Assembly: GCA_005776885.1 (NCBI GenBank)
Contig: SXOD01000052.1
Coordinates: 24,311-88,310 of the forward strand
Direction: 5' to 3'
Source: Planctomycetia bacterium
Lineage (GTDB): Bacteria; Planctomycetota; Phycisphaerae; Phycisphaerales; SM1A02
DNA length: 64,000 nucleotides
Below, piece after piece: positions 53,328-63,068 of the stretch (position 1 is its first letter; the number at the start of each line of letters is the position of its first letter). The translations under genes and the position numbers were made by a program. The notes beneath the pieces were generated by a model. The model saw nothing but the letters and a program-made list of their open reading frames with translations, searched no databases and had not been told where the DNA came from.

Positions 53328-55084
53328 TCCTCGGCCCCAACATCAATGTCGCGTGCGCGCAGCTGCTCCTTGAGGAGTACGCACGTTGCGGCGGTCGCCA
53401 CGTGTTTGCCACGCCAGGCAGTCGCAGTGCACCACTGGCGGTGGCCGCGGCGCGGAGTACCAACGTGGCCCTCCACATGTGCGTCGACGAGCGCACGGCG
53501 TCCTTCGCCGCGCTGGGCGCGGTGCGGACAAGCGGCGCGCCTGCCGTGGTCTTCACCACCAGTGGCACGGCGGTGGCCAATGTCCTTCCTTCGGTGGTGG
53601 AGGCGAACGAATCGGGGCTCCCTCTCCTGGTCCTGTCGGCCGACCGGCCGGCCGAGCTGCTGGAGTGCGGTGCCAACCAGGCGATTCGACAGGAGTCGAT
53701 GTTTGGGTCGCAGGTGCGCTGGGCCTTCCAGCTTCCCGTGCCGCGGGATGGTGCGGACGCGCGCGTCTGGCTCTCCGCGATGGACCAAGCGATGGCACGC
53801 GCGCAGGGAACTCGCCCAGGGCCAGTGCACCTGAACCTGCCCCTTGACGAACCACTGGCGCCGATCGACGTGCCATTCCGATTCGAGCCCGCGGCGGCGG
53901 TGGATCGATGGCTTGGGCAGGCCGCGCCGTGGCGGCGCCACCATACGCCGCACGTCGGCCTCCGAGACGCCTCGGCGCTGGAGGCCATCCTCTGCAGCGC
54001 GCGCGACGGCGTGATCGTGGTCGGGGCGATCGACAATCCCGAAGAGGCCTACCACGCGCGCGCCCTCGCGCAGCGCGCTCCGTGGCCAGTCATCGCAGAC
54101 CTGTCCAGCGGCCTGCGTGCGCCGGTGAACCAGCCTCGCACGCTTCGCCACGGTTCGCTGCTGCTGCGAAGCGCCTCGGCGTGCGCGGGCGGCGTGCTGC
54201 CACGCCCCGACGTCGTCCTTCGTGTCGGCGGTCCTTGCGCCTGGCGGCACGTCGATGAGTGGTGCGCCTCGGCCGGGCGGCTGGTGGTGGCTGGGACGGG
54301 AACGCGATTTGATCCGTGCCACTCGGCTGCAGACCATGCGCCAACCTCCCTGGCCGAGCTCTCCGCGCTGGAGGGGTGGAAGGACTGTGAGTCGAGCGCA
54401 TCGACGGGGCAGTGGGAACGCGCCGACCAGCTGGCGGACGCCGTGCTGCGGCAAGGGGTCGAGTTGACTGAGGGTCCGCTGACTGAGCCCGCCATCGCGG
54501 CCGCGGTCCTGGCCCACCTGCCGGATGGTGCGGTGCTGGTGGCCGGATCGAGCATGCCGGTGCGTGATCTGGAGGCCTTCGGAGGGGGCATTGCACGGAG
54601 TGGCCGATGCATGGCCAACCGGGGAGCCAGTGGCATCGACGGGACTTTGGCGACGGCCGCGGGAGCGTCGATCGCCTCCGGGGAACCAGTGGTCGCCTTG
54701 GTGGGAGACCTGGCCACCCTCCACGACCTCTCGTCCCTCGAACTGCTGCGCCGTGTTCCAGCGCCCGTGCTCCTGGTCGTGGTCAACAACGACGGCGGCG
54801 GCATTTTTGAGTCACTCCCCATCGCGTCGCACGCCGATGTCGTCGGCCCCGCCTTCACCACACCCCATGGCCTTGGGTTCGCCGGGGCGGCCACGATGTT
54901 CGGGCTTGGCTACCGCCGCGTCACCACGGGGGCCGAACTCCGCACGGCGTTGCGCTCGGGCACCTCTCCAGCCAAGCTCAAGCGGAGCACGATCGTGGAG
55001 GTCATCGTCCATCGCCAGTCCAGCGCAGCCGCTCGGGCGGCGCTCTTTGCGCGGCTGGGCGACGAACTGCGACGCGACGCGTAG
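53324..55084 (+). CDS. menD: 2-succinyl-5-enolpyruvyl-6-hydroxy-3-cyclohexene-1-carboxylate synthase
   Basis: 586 residues from a GTG that overlaps the menF stop. Thiamine-diphosphate enzyme joining 2-oxoglutarate and isochorismate. The N-terminal ATPGSRSAPLAVA near 28 and VDERTASFAALGA near 48 give the Pyr domain and its Glu. The PP domain ends with GDLATLHDLSSLELL near 465 and NNDGGGIFESLPI near 487. The four-gene overlap pattern indicates tight co-translation. Confidence 0.94.
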   Translation: MILGPNINVACAQLLLEEYARCGGRHVFATPGSRSAPLAVAAARSTNVALHMCVDERTASFAALGAVRTSGAPAVVFTTSGTAVANVLPSVVEANESGLPLLVLSADRPAELLECGANQAIRQESMFGSQVRWAFQLPVPRDGADARVWLSAMDQAMARAQGTRPGPVHLNLPLDEPLAPIDVPFRFEPAAAVDRWLGQAAPWRRHHTPHVGLRDASALEAILCSARDGVIVVGAIDNPEEAYHARALAQRAPWPVIADLSSGLRAPVNQPRTLRHGSLLLRSASACAGGVLPRPDVVLRVGGPCAWRHVDEWCASAGRLVVAGTGTRFDPCHSAADHAPTSLAELSALEGWKDCESSASTGQWERADQLADAVLRQGVELTEGPLTEPAIAAAVLAHLPDGAVLVAGSSMPVRDLEAFGGGIARSGRCMANRGASGIDGTLATAAGASIASGEPVVALVGDLATLHDLSSLELLRRVPAPVLLVVVNNDGGGIFESLPIASHADVVGPAFTTPHGLGFAGAATMFGLGYRRVTTGAELRTALRSGTSPAKLKRSTIVEVIVHRQSSAAARAALFARLGDELRRDA

Positions 55085-55095
55085 CGTGCCTCCCC

Positions 55096-55884
55096 ATGGA
55101 TGGCCCGGTCTTGCTGCATGGATTTCTCGGGGCGCCGAGTGACTGGGACGGGGTGCTGGAAGAGGGTCGCGCCCGAGGGCACTCGTGGGTCGATGGTGCT
55201 TGCTGCCTCGCTCTCGCCGACCTGGCCACGACGGCGCAGGTGAGGGCACTCGGCATCCACGCACTGGCGGCCGGGCTGCTCCGGCGGCTGCACGAGCAGC
55301 GCAGGGAGGATGATCGCGCCACCACGCTGGTCGGCTACAGCCTCGGCGCGCGCATGGCGCTCCGGGCGCTGGCCCATGACGAACAACTGGCCCGTTGCGT
55401 TCCCGGCCACGCGGCGTTGGTCGGTCGCTGCATCTTGGTGTCAGGAAGCGGCGGCGTGGAGCCGACGGCTGATCGCACCGCGCGAGCAAAACTCGACACC
55501 GACCGTGCGGCCGTGCTGCGCCGAGAGGGGCTCGAGGCGTTTGTCGAGTCGTGGTACGGGCAGCCGATGTTCGCTTCGCTGCGGGCGCATCCGGCCTACG
55601 AGTCGATGCGTCGCCGACGTGCCGCCGGTGACGCCTCCTGGTGGGCGACGGTCGTGGCCTCGTGCAGCCCGGGCCGTGCGCCAAGCGATTGGGCCACGAT
55701 TCGCGAGGCGGCGCCGCGGATTCGTACAATCGTCGGTTCGATGGATCGAGCGTATGTGGCGATGGCCGAACGAATGACGACCCTCGGGGTCGCACCGGCT
55801 TGGTGCATCGAGGGCTCGGGCCACGCGGTGCACCTTGAAGCACCAGGTGCGTGCGCTGACGCCGTCGAGCTTGCGTGCACCTGA
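55096..55884 (+). CDS. menH: Alpha/beta hydrolase, MenH-like
   Basis: 262 residues. Eliminates pyruvate from the MenD product to give SHCHC. The fold shows LHGFLGAPSDWDG near 8, nucleophile elbow GYSLGARMALR near 78, an Asp in GSMDRAYVAMAERM near 215 and the His in IEGSGHAVHLEAPG near 240. The assignment rests on both the fold and the position between menD and menB. Alone, the family would be ambiguous. Confidence 0.85.
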   Translation: MDGPVLLHGFLGAPSDWDGVLEEGRARGHSWVDGACCLALADLATTAQVRALGIHALAAGLLRRLHEQRREDDRATTLVGYSLGARMALRALAHDEQLARCVPGHAALVGRCILVSGSGGVEPTADRTARAKLDTDRAAVLRREGLEAFVESWYGQPMFASLRAHPAYESMRRRRAAGDASWWATVVASCSPGRAPSDWATIREAAPRIRTIVGSMDRAYVAMAERMTTLGVAPAWCIEGSGHAVHLEAPGACADAVELACT

Positions 55885-55919
55885 CGTGAGTGGGCGCCCC
55901 CTCGTGATTGCAGGATGAC

Positions 55920-56831
55920 ATGACCTCAGCCTTCCCCACATCGACGAACGCCTCGCCAGCCTCGCCAGCCGCACCAGCCGCACCAGCCGCACCCGCAGCG
56001 CCATGCGCGTGGCGTCGGGTCACCAGTCCGACCGACATCTTGTACGACAAGTCGAGCGGTCCGGGCGCGGAGGGGATCGCCAAGATCACGATCAATCGTC
56101 CAGAGGTCAGGAATGCCTTCCGGCCAGAGACCGTGCAGCAGATGCGTGAAGCCCTGCAGGATGCGCGAATGGATCCGACGGTTGGCGTGGTCGTCTTGAC
56201 CGGTGCCGGCGATTTGGCGTTTTGCTCTGGCGGGGACCAACGCGTCCGAGGCGAGGCCGGGTATCGCGACGGCGACGGTGGGCAGCACCTCAACGTGCTC
56301 GACTTCCAACGGGAGATCCGGACCTGTCCCAAGCCGGTCATCGCCATGGTGGCCGGGTGGGCGATCGGCGGCGGCCACGTGCTCCACATGCTGTGCGACA
56401 TCACGATCGCCGCGGAGAACGCGAAGTTTGGGCAAGTGGGCCCCCGTGTCGGCTCCTTCGACGGGGGATGGGGCGCCTCTTACATGGCGCGGCTCATCGG
56501 ACAGAAGAAGGCGCGGGAAATGTGGTTCCTCTGCCGCAGCTACGACGCGCAGCAGGCGCTCTCGATGGGGCTGGTCAACGCCGTCGTGCCGCTGGCCGAC
56601 CTTGAGTCCACCACCGTGCAGTGGTGCCGGGAAATCCTCGCCAACTCGCCGGTGGCGATCCGCTGCCTGAAGGCCGCACTCAACGCCGATTGCGATGGCC
56701 AGGCTGGGCTGCAGGAACTTGCCGGCAACGCCACCATGCTCTTCTACATGAGTGCGGAAGGGCAGGAGGGGCGCAATGCCTACCTCGAAAAGCGGTCGCC
56801 GGACTTCTCCAAGTTTCCACGCCAACCATGA
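55920..56831 (+). CDS. menB: 1,4-dihydroxy-2-naphthoyl-CoA synthase
   Basis: 303 residues from the ATG at 55920, after an AGGA signal 6 bp upstream. Crotonase-fold ring closure of o-succinylbenzoyl-CoA. '[18 protein letters not shown]' near 55, 'FCSGGDQRV' near 100 and '[19 protein letters not shown]' near 180 are the family landmarks. An Ala/Pro repeat ([14 protein letters not shown]) precedes the fold, encoded by 9-base tandem repeats at 55953-56000. The stop overlaps menA as ATGA. Confidence 0.95.
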   Translation: MTSAFPTSTNASPASPAAPAAPAAPAAPCAWRRVTSPTDILYDKSSGPGAEGIAKITINRPEVRNAFRPETVQQMREALQDARMDPTVGVVVLTGAGDLAFCSGGDQRVRGEAGYRDGDGGQHLNVLDFQREIRTCPKPVIAMVAGWAIGGGHVLHMLCDITIAAENAKFGQVGPRVGSFDGGWGASYMARLIGQKKAREMWFLCRSYDAQQALSMGLVNAVVPLADLESTTVQWCREILANSPVAIRCLKAALNADCDGQAGLQELAGNATMLFYMSAEGQEGRNAYLEKRSPDFSKFPRQP

Positions 56832-57730
56832 ACGCCGCCGCCCCGACATCGCTGCACGCTTGGGCGGCCGCGGCGCGGCCCAAGACGCTGGGCGCCATCA
56901 TCGGCCCCTGTGCGATCGGTGCGGGCATCGCCTTCCGTGACGGGACGTTCGACGAGGTCGGGCTCGGCGTGGCGATCCTTGGTGGACTGTCCATCCAGCT
57001 GCTGACGAATCTTGTGAACGACCTCGTGGACGGCGTTCGGGGAACCGACAGTCACGGACGGCTGGGGCCAGCCCGCGCGGTGTCCTCCGGCTGGATCTCC
57101 CCCCGGCCTGTGGTCATCGCGTGCCTCGCGTTGGCCATCATCGCCGTCGCCTGCGCCTTCTTCCTCGCCCATCACCGGAGCACCTGGTTTGCCCCCTTGG
57201 CGCTGCTTTCGATCGCGCTCGCGCTGGCCTACTCGGCGGGCCCGGTGCCGCTGTCGTACTCGGGGGCAGCCGACCCATTCGCGCTCCTCTTCTTTGGTCC
57301 CGTCGCCTGCGCGGCGACGGTGGCCGCACAGTCGGGAAACTGGGACAACGAAGGTTGGTGGCTGGGCCTCGGGCCCGGCGGCTTGGCCGTCGTGCTCTTG
57401 GCGATCAACAACGTGCGTGACGCGGCGTCGGATGCCATGTCTGGCAAGCGGACGCTCGCGGTCCGGTTCGGCACATGGTGCGGCCGGATGGAAGTGGTCG
57501 CCGGGCTTGTGCTGGCTGGTTGGGTCGCCGTGGAGGCCGCACTCGGCGGCAGCCACGTGGCGTGGCTCGCCGTGCTGGTCATCGTGCTGCTGGGACGCAC
57601 CGCCTGGCGAATCGTTGCCGGACTCTCAGGTTCGCCCCTCAATCGCGAACTCCATCTCGTCGGTGCCGGTGCCGCGGCCTATGGGCTCGCCATGGCCATC
57701 GCGGTCGCCGTCGGTGGGGGTGGTTCGTAA
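56828..57730 (+). CDS. menA: 1,4-dihydroxy-2-naphthoate polyprenyltransferase
   Basis: 300 residues with about eight membrane helices. UbiA-type prenyltransferase. The prenyl-diphosphate sites are [12 protein letters not shown] near 62 and a second aspartate-rich [19 protein letters not shown] near 198. It attaches the isoprenoid tail in the membrane. Start overlaps menB as ATGA and stop overlaps menC as TAATG. Confidence 0.95.
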   Translation: MNAAAPTSLHAWAAAARPKTLGAIIGPCAIGAGIAFRDGTFDEVGLGVAILGGLSIQLLTNLVNDLVDGVRGTDSHGRLGPARAVSSGWISPRPVVIACLALAIIAVACAFFLAHHRSTWFAPLALLSIALALAYSAGPVPLSYSGAADPFALLFFGPVACAATVAAQSGNWDNEGWWLGLGPGGLAVVLLAINNVRDAASDAMSGKRTLAVRFGTWCGRMEVVAGLVLAGWVAVEAALGGSHVAWLAVLVIVLLGRTAWRIVAGLSGSPLNRELHLVGAGAAAYGLAMAIAVAVGGGGS

Positions 57731-58779
57731 TGGGGAGCGAGACGATGCGCCCCGCGCCGCTCGCCGGCTACTCAGTCGCTCCCTTCGAGCACCAGATGCT
57801 GAAGCCGTTCCGTTCGGGGCGCGGGCTCGTCACCGTGCGCCGTGGCTACTTCCTGCGCTTGGAGTGCGATGGTGGAGTGGGCTACGGCGAGATTTCCCCG
57901 CTCCCGGGGTTCCACGTCGAGACGCTTGACGAGGCGATGCGCAGCCTCCAGGAAGCCCTGGTGCATCGAGGGTGCCCAGTCGCCCCCAGCGCCGCGTTTG
58001 GCCTCAGCTGTGCCGAGGCCATGGCCAGCGCGACGCTCTCCGACCGCTTCAACCTGCACACGCCGCCGCGCGAGCCGACCGTGCGCGTGAATGCCCTTTT
58101 CGATGGCGACCTGGACGAGGCCAAGGCTGCGCAGCGGGCGGGTCGATTCACGGGCTTCCGGACCATCAAGCTCAAGGTCGGGCGGGGGACGGTGGAACAG
58201 GACACCGCGCTCGTCGCCTACATCCGCTCCATCACCAAGCCTTCGCAGCGGATACGGCTGGATGCCAATCGCTCGCTCAGGTTCGATGCGGGGCTCGCGC
58301 TGCTGGACTCGATCGGTCCAGACCAAGTCGAATACGTCGAAGAGCCGCTCATCGACCCGTCGGAGCTCCCGGAGCTGGGCCGACGCACCGGGATCCCGAT
58401 GGCGATCGACGAGACGCTGCGGGAGCCGGCCATCCTGGCCGACATTCTTGGGGCGGACGGCGTCACCGTGCAGGTCGTGAAGCCAAGCCTGGTGGGGCGT
58501 CTGGAGGAACTGGAGTCGATCATCACTTTCGGCACGATCAACGGCTGCGACACCGTCTTCTCCAACCTGTTTGAGTCCGCGTTCACCCTGTCGCTGCTGG
58601 GTCGAGTGGCCGCGGTGCTGGGCTCCGAAGATCGAGACCACGGGTTGGCGACGGCCGACCTCTTCCTCGGCGACTGCTGCCCGCGCCCGACGGTGAGCGG
58701 CGGGCGAATGTTGCTGGAGGGGCCACTCCCCACGCCACAGTTGCCCTGGCGGCCGCTGGATTCGCTCCACTTCAGCTGA
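57730..58779 (+). CDS. menC: o-Succinylbenzoate synthase
   Basis: 349 residues, enolase superfamily. The catalytic Lys pair lies in IKLKVG near 142. Metal ligands are Asp in RLDANRSL near 178, Glu in YVEEPL near 202 and Asp in MAIDETL near 230; the second Lys is in VQVVKPS near 253. It dehydrates SHCHC. The start at 57730 overlaps the menA stop. The 3' end overlaps the convergent thioesterase gene by 8 bp. Confidence 0.93.
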   Translation: MGSETMRPAPLAGYSVAPFEHQMLKPFRSGRGLVTVRRGYFLRLECDGGVGYGEISPLPGFHVETLDEAMRSLQEALVHRGCPVAPSAAFGLSCAEAMASATLSDRFNLHTPPREPTVRVNALFDGDLDEAKAAQRAGRFTGFRTIKLKVGRGTVEQDTALVAYIRSITKPSQRIRLDANRSLRFDAGLALLDSIGPDQVEYVEEPLIDPSELPELGRRTGIPMAIDETLREPAILADILGADGVTVQVVKPSLVGRLEELESIITFGTINGCDTVFSNLFESAFTLSLLGRVAAVLGSEDRDHGLATADLFLGDCCPRPTVSGGRMLLEGPLPTPQLPWRPLDSLHFS

Positions 58780-59185
58780 GCGCGGCGCGCAGCCAGTCCG
58801 GAATGTCGGTGGCCGCGTGACCGTCGGGGTAGACGCAGCAGTGGTAGAGCATCACTTGGGCGGCGACTGGGCCGTCAGGACCGACGTGAATGCGACTGGT
58901 CGTCGCAAAGCTTCGGGCCCCGATGTGGGAGACCTGCACCTCGATGCGCAGGCGATCACCGGGACGCATCGGCAGGCGGAAATCGGCCTCGCTCCGGATG
59001 ATCGGCAGGTGGATCGAGTTCGGCTTGAGAAAGGCGCTGAGGGGGCATCCGGCCTCCTCCATCAACGCCTCGTAGGCCTCGTGCGCCAGGTCCAGCACCT
59101 GTGCGAAGTAGATGACGCCGGCCGCGTCGGTACGGGAGAAGCGGACCGTCGTCTCATGAAGGTGGGAGCGGCCGATCATCGCCAT
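58772..59185 (-). CDS. Hotdog thioesterase, probable 1,4-dihydroxy-2-naphthoyl-CoA hydrolase
   Basis: 137 residues of the 4HBT hotdog family. Landmarks are RFSRTDAAGVIYFAQVLDLA near 15, where the Asp and nearby residues are the 4HBT catalytic set, and 'FRLPMRPGDRLRIEVQV' near 70. It is convergent with menC, and a DHNA-CoA hydrolase is required in this pathway, so that role is the best inference. It overlaps the DUF72 gene by a single base (TGATG). Confidence 0.82.
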   Translation of the reverse strand: MAMIGRSHLHETTVRFSRTDAAGVIYFAQVLDLAHEAYEALMEEAGCPLSAFLKPNSIHLPIIRSEADFRLPMRPGDRLRIEVQVSHIGARSFATTSRIHVGPDGPVAAQVMLYHCCVYPDGHAATDIPDWLRAALS

Positions 59186-60210
59186 CAGGCTACCGCGGGG
59201 TGATCGCCGCGAGCGAGAATCGCCTCCGCCAGCAACGCCAACGTGATCGGCGCGCTTCCCTCCGCCTTGTTGTTGGCGATGAGGAAGCAGTCGCGGCCTT
59301 GCCCAGCCGCCCGTTCCAGCATGGCGGCAAACTCGTGGCGCGATCGTTCGTCGGGATCCACCAGCCGGTCGAAGGGCTCGTATCGATCGACCGCGTCTTC
59401 ATAGGTCTGTCCCCCATGCAGCATCCACCGACAGACCATCGGCGTCCCGGGCTCCGGCGGGCAGGCGCGCGCCTGCTCCAGCGGCGACGGCATCGATGGG
59501 TGCACGCTGTAGCAGTGCACCACGCCGGCGGTGCGGAGGCGTGACCGATAGGACTCTCCCAGCAGGAGTCGATCGCGTACCTCGACGGCGTACAGGGGAC
59601 CGCTCGGCAGGCGTGCCAGGAACTCGCCGATGGAGTCGACCACGCGGGCGGCGGCCTCGCCGGTCCGGATGCCGAGCGGTGGAAACTGGAAGAGCAGGGG
59701 ACCGCCTCGCGAGGCCAGTCCCTCGATGAACGGAGCCACGACTTCGTTGGTGGCGTAGGCCGCATCCAGGAATCGGGAGGCGCCATGTCGGGGCGACGGC
59801 GAGACCACCGACTCCGGCACCTTCATCAGGAAACGGAAGTCCTCGGGGACCTGCTTGGCCATCGCCGCGAGGTCAGCGGCGACCGGGGGCCGATAGAACG
59901 TCTTGTCGATGCCGACACAGCGCAGGAGTGGATGCGCGGCGTAGGCGGGCAGCCCGCTGCGCGCCAGCGTGGATTCGCTCGATTCGCGGTCCCATACCAG
60001 GCCACGCCACCCCGGGAAACTCCACGAACTGGTGCCCAGCCTGATCTGCCGCGACAACTGTGACGCCCGAGAGGCGATCACCGGGTCAAGCGCGGCTGGT
60101 CCGACGGGTGGCCGAGTCACCGCGCGCGGCCGCGGCGTCGGTGGGCGTGTGCCATCGCTCCCGGAATCCTCTGGCTCCATCGAGAAGAGGGTGTCGGATG
60201 GCACGGTCAT
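59185..60210 (-). CDS. DUF72 family protein
   Basis: 341 residues. The family core begins LGTSSWSFPGWRGLVWDRES near 60 and includes IDKTFYRPP near 100 and FLMKVPESV near 130. It continues with LLFQFPPLGIRTGEAAARV near 180 and AVEVRDRLL near 215. This TIM-barrel family has conserved acidic and aromatic residues but no agreed function. The N-terminal 40 residues look disordered and Pro/Arg-rich. It is the leading gene of a minus-strand pair with the thioesterase. Confidence 0.85.
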   Translation of the reverse strand: MTVPSDTLFSMEPEDSGSDGTRPPTPRPRAVTRPPVGPAALDPVIASRASQLSRQIRLGTSSWSFPGWRGLVWDRESSESTLARSGLPAYAAHPLLRCVGIDKTFYRPPVAADLAAMAKQVPEDFRFLMKVPESVVSPSPRHGASRFLDAAYATNEVVAPFIEGLASRGGPLLFQFPPLGIRTGEAAARVVDSIGEFLARLPSGPLYAVEVRDRLLLGESYRSRLRTAGVVHCYSVHPSMPSPLEQARACPPEPGTPMVCRWMLHGGQTYEDAVDRYEPFDRLVDPDERSRHEFAAMLERAAGQGRDCFLIANNKAEGSAPITLALLAEAILARGDHPAVA

Positions 60211-60248
60211 GGACCTTCGCCTCGTGCGCCGGGCAGGCGGCGCGATCG

Positions 60249-62054
60249 TTACCGGCGCTTGTTGCGCGTTCGATCGCGTGGCGTCGTGATGGGTCGATCT
60301 CCGCCCGCCCGGTCTTGGCCCGGTGGTCGGTAGCGGAGCCGGTTCGCCTGCGCCTCGTCGGCCGTGACGACCTGCAGGTCGAGCGAGAGCTGCTCCGCAG
60401 CTTCCAGCTCCATCCGGCTCATGTTTCGCTGCAGGACGTCGCGTTCACGAGCCGCTTGCCCGTTGCCGGCACCGGCCGCGATGTTCATCCACGCGTAGGC
60501 GCGCGCTCGGTCGAACGACACACCAGTCCCATTGGCGTAGAGACGGCCCAGTTCCAGCTGCGCACCATCCAGTCCCAGTTGCGCGGCCAGGAGCAGATTC
60601 GAAGCCGCCTCGGACCGGTTGTCGCCGGTCGGCGCCTGGGCCAAGAGTAGCCGTGCGAGGCCGTAACTGGCATCGGGGATCGATTCCGCGGCGGCGATGA
60701 GGTAGAGGCGTCGCGCTTCGGCCGCGGACTTTGGCACCACGATGCCATGCTCGTACATGAAGCCAACGGCCACACAGGCATCCGGGTGAGATTGCTTGGC
60801 GGCGGCCTCAAAGTACTTCGCGCCCTCCACCGGGTCGCGTGGCAGCCCGATCCCATGGGAGTAGTGGCGGCCGAGCTCATATTGCGCATCGGCATCTCCC
60901 TGCTTGGAGGCCTCATTGAACCAATACGCGGCCTCCTTCATGTTGGCGGGGAAGACATCACCCACTTGATAGAGGCGCCCCAGGAGGAGCTGGGCTTCCA
61001 GGTCGCCACGGCTCGCGGCGCGCTTGAGGTGGTGCTCGGCAGCCTGGCCGTCCTGTGCGACACCCTGCCCGCCGGAGTAGAGCATGCCCAGCGCGATGTC
61101 GGCGTCGCTGGAGCCCTGCTCCGCCGCCTTGGCGTACCACATCGCCGCTTGCGTGGCGTCTGGTGCAGCGCCATCCCCATCCATGTACATCCGGGCCAGC
61201 CGCAGCTGTGCCCGTCCATTGCCGGCCACAGAGGCCAGCAGGTACCAGCCGAACGCGCCCGAGGCATCGCGGTCCGTGAAGACGCCCTCATCGAGCGTGA
61301 CCGCCAAGAGCAGCTGCGCTTCCATCACGTCGGCCCCGGCCGAGCGCCGCAGGAAGTCCAGCGCCCGTGGAATGTCGGTGGGGAGCCCGTCGCCGCGCAG
61401 CTGGCGTGCCGCGACCTGGAACTGGGCGACGGGGTCGCCTGCCTCGGCGGCCTTGACCATGAGCGATGTCGCTTCGGCTTCCTTGCCTCCGCCCGGGGTG
61501 GAAAGTCGATGGATGGCCAGGCGCCGGAGTGCCGAGGGGTGGCCGCGCGAGGCCGCTTGCTCCAGCCACACCAGCGACGGCTCGCCAATCAGGCCGTCGT
61601 GCGTTCCGTCGGAGAGGGCTACGGCGAGTCGATAGGCCGCCTCGCCCGAACCCTTCTCGGCGGCAGCCTGCAGCACCGCACGCCCGAGTGACGCGTCAAC
61701 AGGGATGCCGCTCCCTTCCAAGGCAATCGTGGCCACGATGAGGGCAGCCTGCTCGTCGCCGCGCATCGCGAGTGGCCGAAGGAGCTCGATTGCGCGCTGC
61801 ATCGGCATCCCGGGGTCTTCACCGGCCTTCAGGGTGGCGAGCAGGGCGGAGGCGGCCGGCGCGGGCGGCGGAGCGGGGGCGTCGAGGGTGGAAGTGGCTG
61901 TCGAGTTGGCCGCCGTGGAATCCGCCACCTCCGAGCTCGGCCCGGAGTCGCCACAGCCGGTCAAGCACGCCGCGATGGCGACCAGGACCGTGCGGCGCAG
62001 ATTCGAGGCGGCGGGGCGGCGAGGCACGCGGCCAGTGTAGGCCCCGCGCCCCAT
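60249..62054 (-). CDS. Sel1-like repeat lipoprotein
   Basis: 601 residues from the ATG at 62054. A lipobox (AIAACLTGC, near residue 34) implies membrane anchoring. An Ala/Pro/Ser-rich linker (about 40-75) follows, then roughly a dozen Sel1 repeats of about 36 residues, for example 'AAMWYAKAAEQGSSDADIALG' and 'AYWFNEASKQGDADAQYELG'. Such solenoids bind protein partners. Role unknown. It lies 4 bp after the TerC gene. Confidence 0.88.
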   Translation of the reverse strand: MGRGAYTGRVPRRPAASNLRRTVLVAIAACLTGCGDSGPSSEVADSTAANSTATSTLDAPAPPPAPAASALLATLKAGEDPGMPMQRAIELLRPLAMRGDEQAALIVATIALEGSGIPVDASLGRAVLQAAAEKGSGEAAYRLAVALSDGTHDGLIGEPSLVWLEQAASRGHPSALRRLAIHRLSTPGGGKEAEATSLMVKAAEAGDPVAQFQVAARQLRGDGLPTDIPRALDFLRRSAGADVMEAQLLLAVTLDEGVFTDRDASGAFGWYLLASVAGNGRAQLRLARMYMDGDGAAPDATQAAMWYAKAAEQGSSDADIALGMLYSGGQGVAQDGQAAEHHLKRAASRGDLEAQLLLGRLYQVGDVFPANMKEAAYWFNEASKQGDADAQYELGRHYSHGIGLPRDPVEGAKYFEAAAKQSHPDACVAVGFMYEHGIVVPKSAAEARRLYLIAAAESIPDASYGLARLLLAQAPTGDNRSEAASNLLLAAQLGLDGAQLELGRLYANGTGVSFDRARAYAWMNIAAGAGNGQAARERDVLQRNMSRMELEAAEQLSLDLQVVTADEAQANRLRYRPPGQDRAGGDRPITTPRDRTRNKRR

Positions 62055-62058
62055 CCAC

Positions 62059-63066
62059 TCAACCGTGCGGGCGACGGTTCTCCGGAGGCTTGGCGTCCGA
62101 CGAGGCACCTGCGGCCCTCGCTCCACTTGCGCCACCGGCGTGGCACCGCCGGAGGAAGAGTGCAATCAACACATTGACAACGAGAATCGCAGCGATCCCG
62201 CTCAGCGTCCACGTTGCGGGGACGTGGAACCCCAAGGGCTCGGCGACGAACTTGGCGCCGATAAGCAAGAGCACGAGCGCCAGTCCGTACTTCAGGCTCT
62301 CGACCGAGCGGAGGAACCCGGCGACCAAGAAGTACAGCGCGCGCAGCCCCAGCACGGCCATCACATTCGAGCTGAAGGCAATGAACGGGTCGCGCGTGAT
62401 CCCGAGCACGGCGGGAATCGAGTCCACGGCGAAGAGGAGGTCGGTCAGTTCGATGACGCAGACCACGAGCAGGAGCGGCGTCGCGCGCCAGCCGAGCTGT
62501 GTCTTGGTGAAGAATCGGTCCCCGTCGTATCGATCAGACATGGGGAGGACTCGGCGGCAGAGGCGAACGGTCCAATGCGTCGCGATCTCGGGCTCGCGCT
62601 CCGGGGACACCAGCATTCGAACGGCCGTCGCCGCAAGGATCGCCCCGAATACATACATCATCCATTCATACCGCTCGAGGATGGCGACGCCCCCCAGGAT
62701 GCACGCCGCCCGCATGACGAATGCACCGAGGACCCCCCAGAGGAGTGCGCGGCGCTGGCAACGTTCGTCCACCGCAAACGCGGTGAAGGCCACCGCGAAG
62801 ACGAAGACATTGTCCACGGAGAGGGAGAGTTCAAGGAGGTACGCGGTGGCGAACTCGCCGGCTGCCGCTGAACCCAGGAGGTACCACACCGCGACGCATG
62901 CGCACGCGGCCACCGCCACCCAACCGACCACGTGAAGGGCTGCCAGTCGGAGCGACGCATGCTGGAGCCGACGGCTGGTCAACATGTCCGCACCAAGCAG
63001 CACCGCCGTCAGGGCCAGGAAGCCGACCCACAGCGCCGTTTGGGAGATGACAGGGACCGGATCCAT
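62059..63066 (-). CDS. TerC/Alx family membrane protein
   Basis: 335 residues, about nine helices. The family motif pair is LELSLSVDNVFVFAVAF near 75 and VIELTDLLFAVDSIPAVLGI near 205, each with an acidic residue inside the membrane. Members handle tellurite or, more often, manganese export and metalation of exported proteins. The kup gene is 2 bp upstream. Confidence 0.92.
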   Translation of the reverse strand: MDPVPVISQTALWVGFLALTAVLLGADMLTSRRLQHASLRLAALHVVGWVAVAACACVAVWYLLGSAAAGEFATAYLLELSLSVDNVFVFAVAFTAFAVDERCQRRALLWGVLGAFVMRAACILGGVAILERYEWMMYVFGAILAATAVRMLVSPEREPEIATHWTVRLCRRVLPMSDRYDGDRFFTKTQLGWRATPLLLVVCVIELTDLLFAVDSIPAVLGITRDPFIAFSSNVMAVLGLRALYFLVAGFLRSVESLKYGLALVLLLIGAKFVAEPLGFHVPATWTLSGIAAILVVNVLIALFLRRCHAGGASGARAAGASSDAKPPENRRPHG

Positions 63067-63068
63067 GG

